NCBI GenBank assembly: GCA_947175455.1
Contig: CAMWMW010000039.1
Span: 1-9,033 of the forward strand
Direction of reading: 5' to 3'
Origin: an uncultured Porphyromonadaceae bacterium
GTDB taxonomy: Bacteria > Bacteroidota > Bacteroidia > Bacteroidales > Muribaculaceae
Length of the DNA: 9,033 bases
Part shown: positions 7,350 to 9,033 of the stretch, one piece after another
Position numbering within the stretch: position 1 is the stretch's first letter
Layout: the number at the start of each line of letters is the position of its first letter
Made by a program: the position numbers and the translations under genes
The notes under the pieces: generated by a model
What the model saw: the letters and a program-made list of their open reading frames with translations, nothing else
Told to the model about the DNA's origin: nothing
Database searches by the model: none

Positions 7350-8063
7350 GAATATGCTGCCGAGTTTCAGTTGTATCACTCCAAATACGGCTTCTCCAAA
7401 GATTGAAGAATTCATTTTTGACGTGCCCAGTTGCCTGTTGACAAATACGATGGGCACTTCTACAATTTTGAATTTCTTGAAATGAGTCTTGAACTTCATT
7501 TCTATCTGGAAAGCATACCCCTTGAACTTGATTCTGTCAAGGTTTATTTCTTCGAGCACACGCCGGCGATAACAAACGAATCCTGCCGTCGCATCGCGGA
7601 GTTTCATGCCCGTTATCATCCTTACGTAGACTGAAGCGAAATAAGACATAAGAACACGTCCCATGGGCCAGTTCACAACGTTCACCCCCGACACATATCG
7701 CGAGCCTATCGCCATATCGGCGCCATTGTCTTTGCAGGCGTGGTACAGTCTGGGGAGGTCATCGGGATTGTGTGAGAAATCGGCATCCATCTCGATCATA
7801 TACTGATAGCCACGGGATAATGCCCATTTGAAACCATGTATGTATGCTGTGCCGAGTCCGAGTTTGCCGGTGCGACATTCCATATTTACCCTGCCGGGAT
7901 ATTGCTCTATCTTTTTTCTTACCGCATCCTGTGTGCCATCGGGCGATGCATCGTCAATCACGAGAATATCGAATCCATCGGGCAATGCCAGCACCGCATC
8001 GATGATATTTGAGATATTCTCTATTTCGTTATATGTAGGAATAATTACAAGAACGTCGCTCAT
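7329..8063 (-). CDS. Polyprenol monophosphomannose synthase-like GT2 glycosyltransferase (DPM1-like)
   Basis: This GT2-family, GT-A-fold enzyme of 244 residues is expected to transfer a sugar (mannose or glucose type) from a nucleotide-sugar to polyprenyl phosphate at the cytoplasmic face of the inner membrane. Visible motifs are VIIPTYNEIENI (6-17), the nucleotide-binding VIDDASPDGT (35-44), KLGLGTAYIHGFKWAL (67-82), the metal-binding DAD of EMDADFSHNPDD (91-102), GSRYVSG (120-126), ATAGFVCYRR (158-167), GYAFQIEM (182-189) and FVNRQLGTSKM (207-217). These match the soluble DPM1-type catalytic domain; the C-terminal membrane helices of longer homologues are absent, so it probably docks peripherally. 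The upstream DUF2156 gene ends 37 bases away on the same strand, and a good promoter lies between. ATG 8063 directly precedes the conserved N-terminal strand. Acceptor and sugar cannot be read from the sequence. Confidence 0.9.
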   Translation of the reverse strand: MSDVLVIIPTYNEIENISNIIDAVLALPDGFDILVIDDASPDGTQDAVRKKIEQYPGRVNMECRTGKLGLGTAYIHGFKWALSRGYQYMIEMDADFSHNPDDLPRLYHACKDNGADMAIGSRYVSGVNVVNWPMGRVLMSYFASVYVRMITGMKLRDATAGFVCYRRRVLEEINLDRIKFKGYAFQIEMKFKTHFKKFKIVEVPIVFVNRQLGTSKMNSSIFGEAVFGVIQLKLGSIFKNKSFR

Positions 8064-8136
8064 GTTTTAATGAAAATTGTTCTTTGCAAAATTAATAAAA
8101 TCATGCTATTCTCAAAAGAGAATTTTCATTTAAAAC
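8064..8136 (-). repeat. 15-bp inverted repeat flanking the GT promoter and start codon
   Basis: GTTTTAATGAAAATT (8064-8078) is complementary to AATTTTCATTTAAAAC (8121-8136) over 15 base pairs with one bulged base; the A of the GT start codon (8063) can extend it by one pair. The outer arm lies inside the 3' coding end of the DUF2156 gene and the inner arm is the GT leader. A shorter stem, ATTCTC/GAGAAT with an AAAA loop (8108-8123), overlaps the outer arm and would compete with it. Confidence 0.5.
8087..8116 (-). promoter_or_regulatory. Bacteroidota-type promoter for the GT2 gene
   Basis: On the minus strand TTTG (8116-8113) is followed after 18 bases by a perfect TAATTTTG (8094-8087). The -33 element is inside the last codons of the upstream DUF2156 gene. 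The start would fall near 8081, giving a leader of under 20 bases that contains only the start-proximal arm of the inverted repeat at 8064-8136. Confidence 0.55.
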
Positions 8137-9033
8137 AGAGATATTTTCAATGCGCTTGTTTATATACAGTGCGGGATGATAGGATTCCTTGCTGTATCTC
8201 AGGCTTTCATCACCCATGTCTTCTTCACGGTTGAGTAAAGTCACATCAGGGTGATTTCTGTTTATCTCACGGCTCATGAAAGATGCAAGAGCCTGATATA
8301 CTCCACGATATGATATGTCACCCTTCTCTACATGGCAGAAAAACGTGTCTCCGATTTTCTCGCCGAAAGTGTATCCTATGATTTTACCTCCGATTTTCAG
8401 AACGATTCCTTCAAAAGGATATGAGTGGAAATCTTCAAGCACTTCTAATGTCTGACAGTTCTCATACAGACATAATTCAGAATCGGTATGCTCCGACATG
8501 AATTTCTTCGTAAAATCTGAAACCTCCCGCAGATTTGCTTCGGAAAGAGACTCTATTGAGAGATTATCGTAATTATTAATAAAATAGTTGAGGTGATTTC
8601 TCTTTTTTTCCATTTTCTTTCCCGAGAAATGCAGGAATCGTTCAATCGGGTAAAGATATTCCCGGAGGCTCATATCAAACGAGTCTGCCGTTTCTACATC
8701 AGGACTTGTTTCAGCCTCCACGGGAATCAGCACGCAGCAGTCCGGGGTGTTCCGGCAATCCTCCCGTATAAGTCTCATCCATATTTCCTGAGGAAGGCAT
8801 CCTGTTGGGCGGTAATATATGTTTCTTCCGGCGATAGGATCGTATCCTTTGATAAACAGAGTGTCGCCGCAGACGGCATATCTGTAACCGTAGAAATCCG
8901 ACCACATCAGCGTACCTCCTATCGAGAAATCGCAAGAACGGGATGGAAATCTCGTGAAATACTTCATTAATAACGGTATATCAGCTTTTGTGACAGGCTT
9001 GAAATCCAGCCTGTCATAATCTGTATCTATGTC
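8101..9033 (-). CDS. DUF2156 / LPG_synthase_C-domain protein (5' end beyond window)
   Basis: The frame is open from the right edge; 310 codons are visible. The domain is the C-terminal catalytic-type fold of phosphatidylglycerol lysyltransferases, with two GNAT-like repeats. Hallmarks are the N-terminal DFKPVTKADIPLLMKYFTRF followed by PSRSCDFSIGG, then ERFLHFSGKKMEKKRNHLNY in the middle, IIGYTFGEKIGDTFFCHVEK, and LNREEDMGDESLRYSKESYH before the C-terminus. It lacks the large N-terminal flippase of MprF proteins, so it should be cytoplasmic. Transfer of an amino acid from aminoacyl-tRNA to a lipid or another acceptor is possible by family, but the substrate is unknown. The ATG at 8967 should not be used as the start: the 22 in-frame codons before it encode the conserved DFKPVT opening, and no start codon other than a poor CTG appears before the edge. 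The true start is probably just beyond 9033. The GT2 gene follows 37 bases after its stop. Confidence 0.85.
   Translation of the reverse strand, partial: DIDTDYDRLDFKPVTKADIPLLMKYFTRFPSRSCDFSIGGTLMWSDFYGYRYAVCGDTLFIKGYDPIAGRNIYYRPTGCLPQEIWMRLIREDCRNTPDCCVLIPVEAETSPDVETADSFDMSLREYLYPIERFLHFSGKKMEKKRNHLNYFINNYDNLSIESLSEANLREVSDFTKKFMSEHTDSELCLYENCQTLEVLEDFHSYPFEGIVLKIGGKIIGYTFGEKIGDTFFCHVEKGDISYRGVYQALASFMSREINRNHPDVTLLNREEDMGDESLRYSKESYHPALYINKRIENISVLNENSLLRIA
8991..9016. repeat. 9-bp inverted repeat near the 5' end of the DUF2156 gene
   Basis: TGACAGGCT (8991-8999) and AGCCTGTCA (9008-9016) form a perfect GC-containing stem around an 8-base loop, inside the codons for YDRLDFKPVT. A 9-bp stem of this loop size is expected by chance about once per few windows, so function is doubtful. 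Confidence 0.3.

Noticed and set aside
1..9033. CRISPR array, insertion sequence, phage, toxin-antitoxin or tRNA/rRNA genes
   Set aside because: No spaced direct repeats, transposase motifs, terminal repeats, cloverleaf-like sequences or known defence domains are visible; no gap between genes exceeds 200 bases.

Overview
The window looks like a chromosomal segment of a Bacteroidota genome, order Bacteroidales, probably a Muribaculaceae-like gut organism; the genus cannot be fixed from here. Evidence: an outer-membrane TonB-dependent receptor with the N-terminal carboxypeptidase-regulatory-like domain typical of the phylum, a probable DUF3843 protein, a LPG_synthase_C/DUF2156 protein of the Bacteroidales type, mostly absent or weak Shine-Dalgarno sites, and several promoters of the Bacteroidota sigma type (TTTG, about 18-20 bases, TAnnTTTG).

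Layout. (1) Positions 1-114 are an AT-rich left flank, possibly holding the last 15 codons of an upstream gene. (2) 145-1302 (+) encodes an AraJ/YdhP-like MFS efflux permease. (3) 1370-3778 (+) encodes an 802-residue TonB-dependent receptor with no SusD partner in view. (4) 3830-4498 (-) encodes a stand-alone B3/B4-domain protein, convergent with the receptor. (5) 4499-4626 is a divergent regulatory region with two interlocked promoters. (6) 4627-7136 (+) is hisS and a DUF3843-like gene overlapping by 4 bases, evidently one operon. (7) 7137-7328 is a convergent gap with a possible 32-codon ORF and an inverted repeat, closed by a strong bidirectional terminator whose loop contains the stop codon of the next gene. 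(8) 7329-9033 (-) holds a DPM1-like polyprenol-phosphate glycosyltransferase preceded by a LPG_synthase_C/DUF2156 gene that runs off the right edge. The glycosyltransferase also has its own promoter.

How the genes fit together. Most of this is ordinary core content: charging of tRNA(His), a putative trans-editing-type domain next to it, envelope transport (MFS and TonB receptor) and envelope lipid or glycan chemistry. Three genes belong to families linked to aminoacyl-tRNA (HisRS, the B3/B4 domain, and the LPG_synthase_C fold), but nothing in the sequence shows they cooperate. I do not see a CRISPR array, transposon, phage, toxin-antitoxin or defence system. The most interesting signals are regulatory: a 15-bp inverted repeat that could hide the glycosyltransferase start only in read-through transcripts, the interlocked divergent promoters, and hairpins that include stop codons at both convergent junctions.
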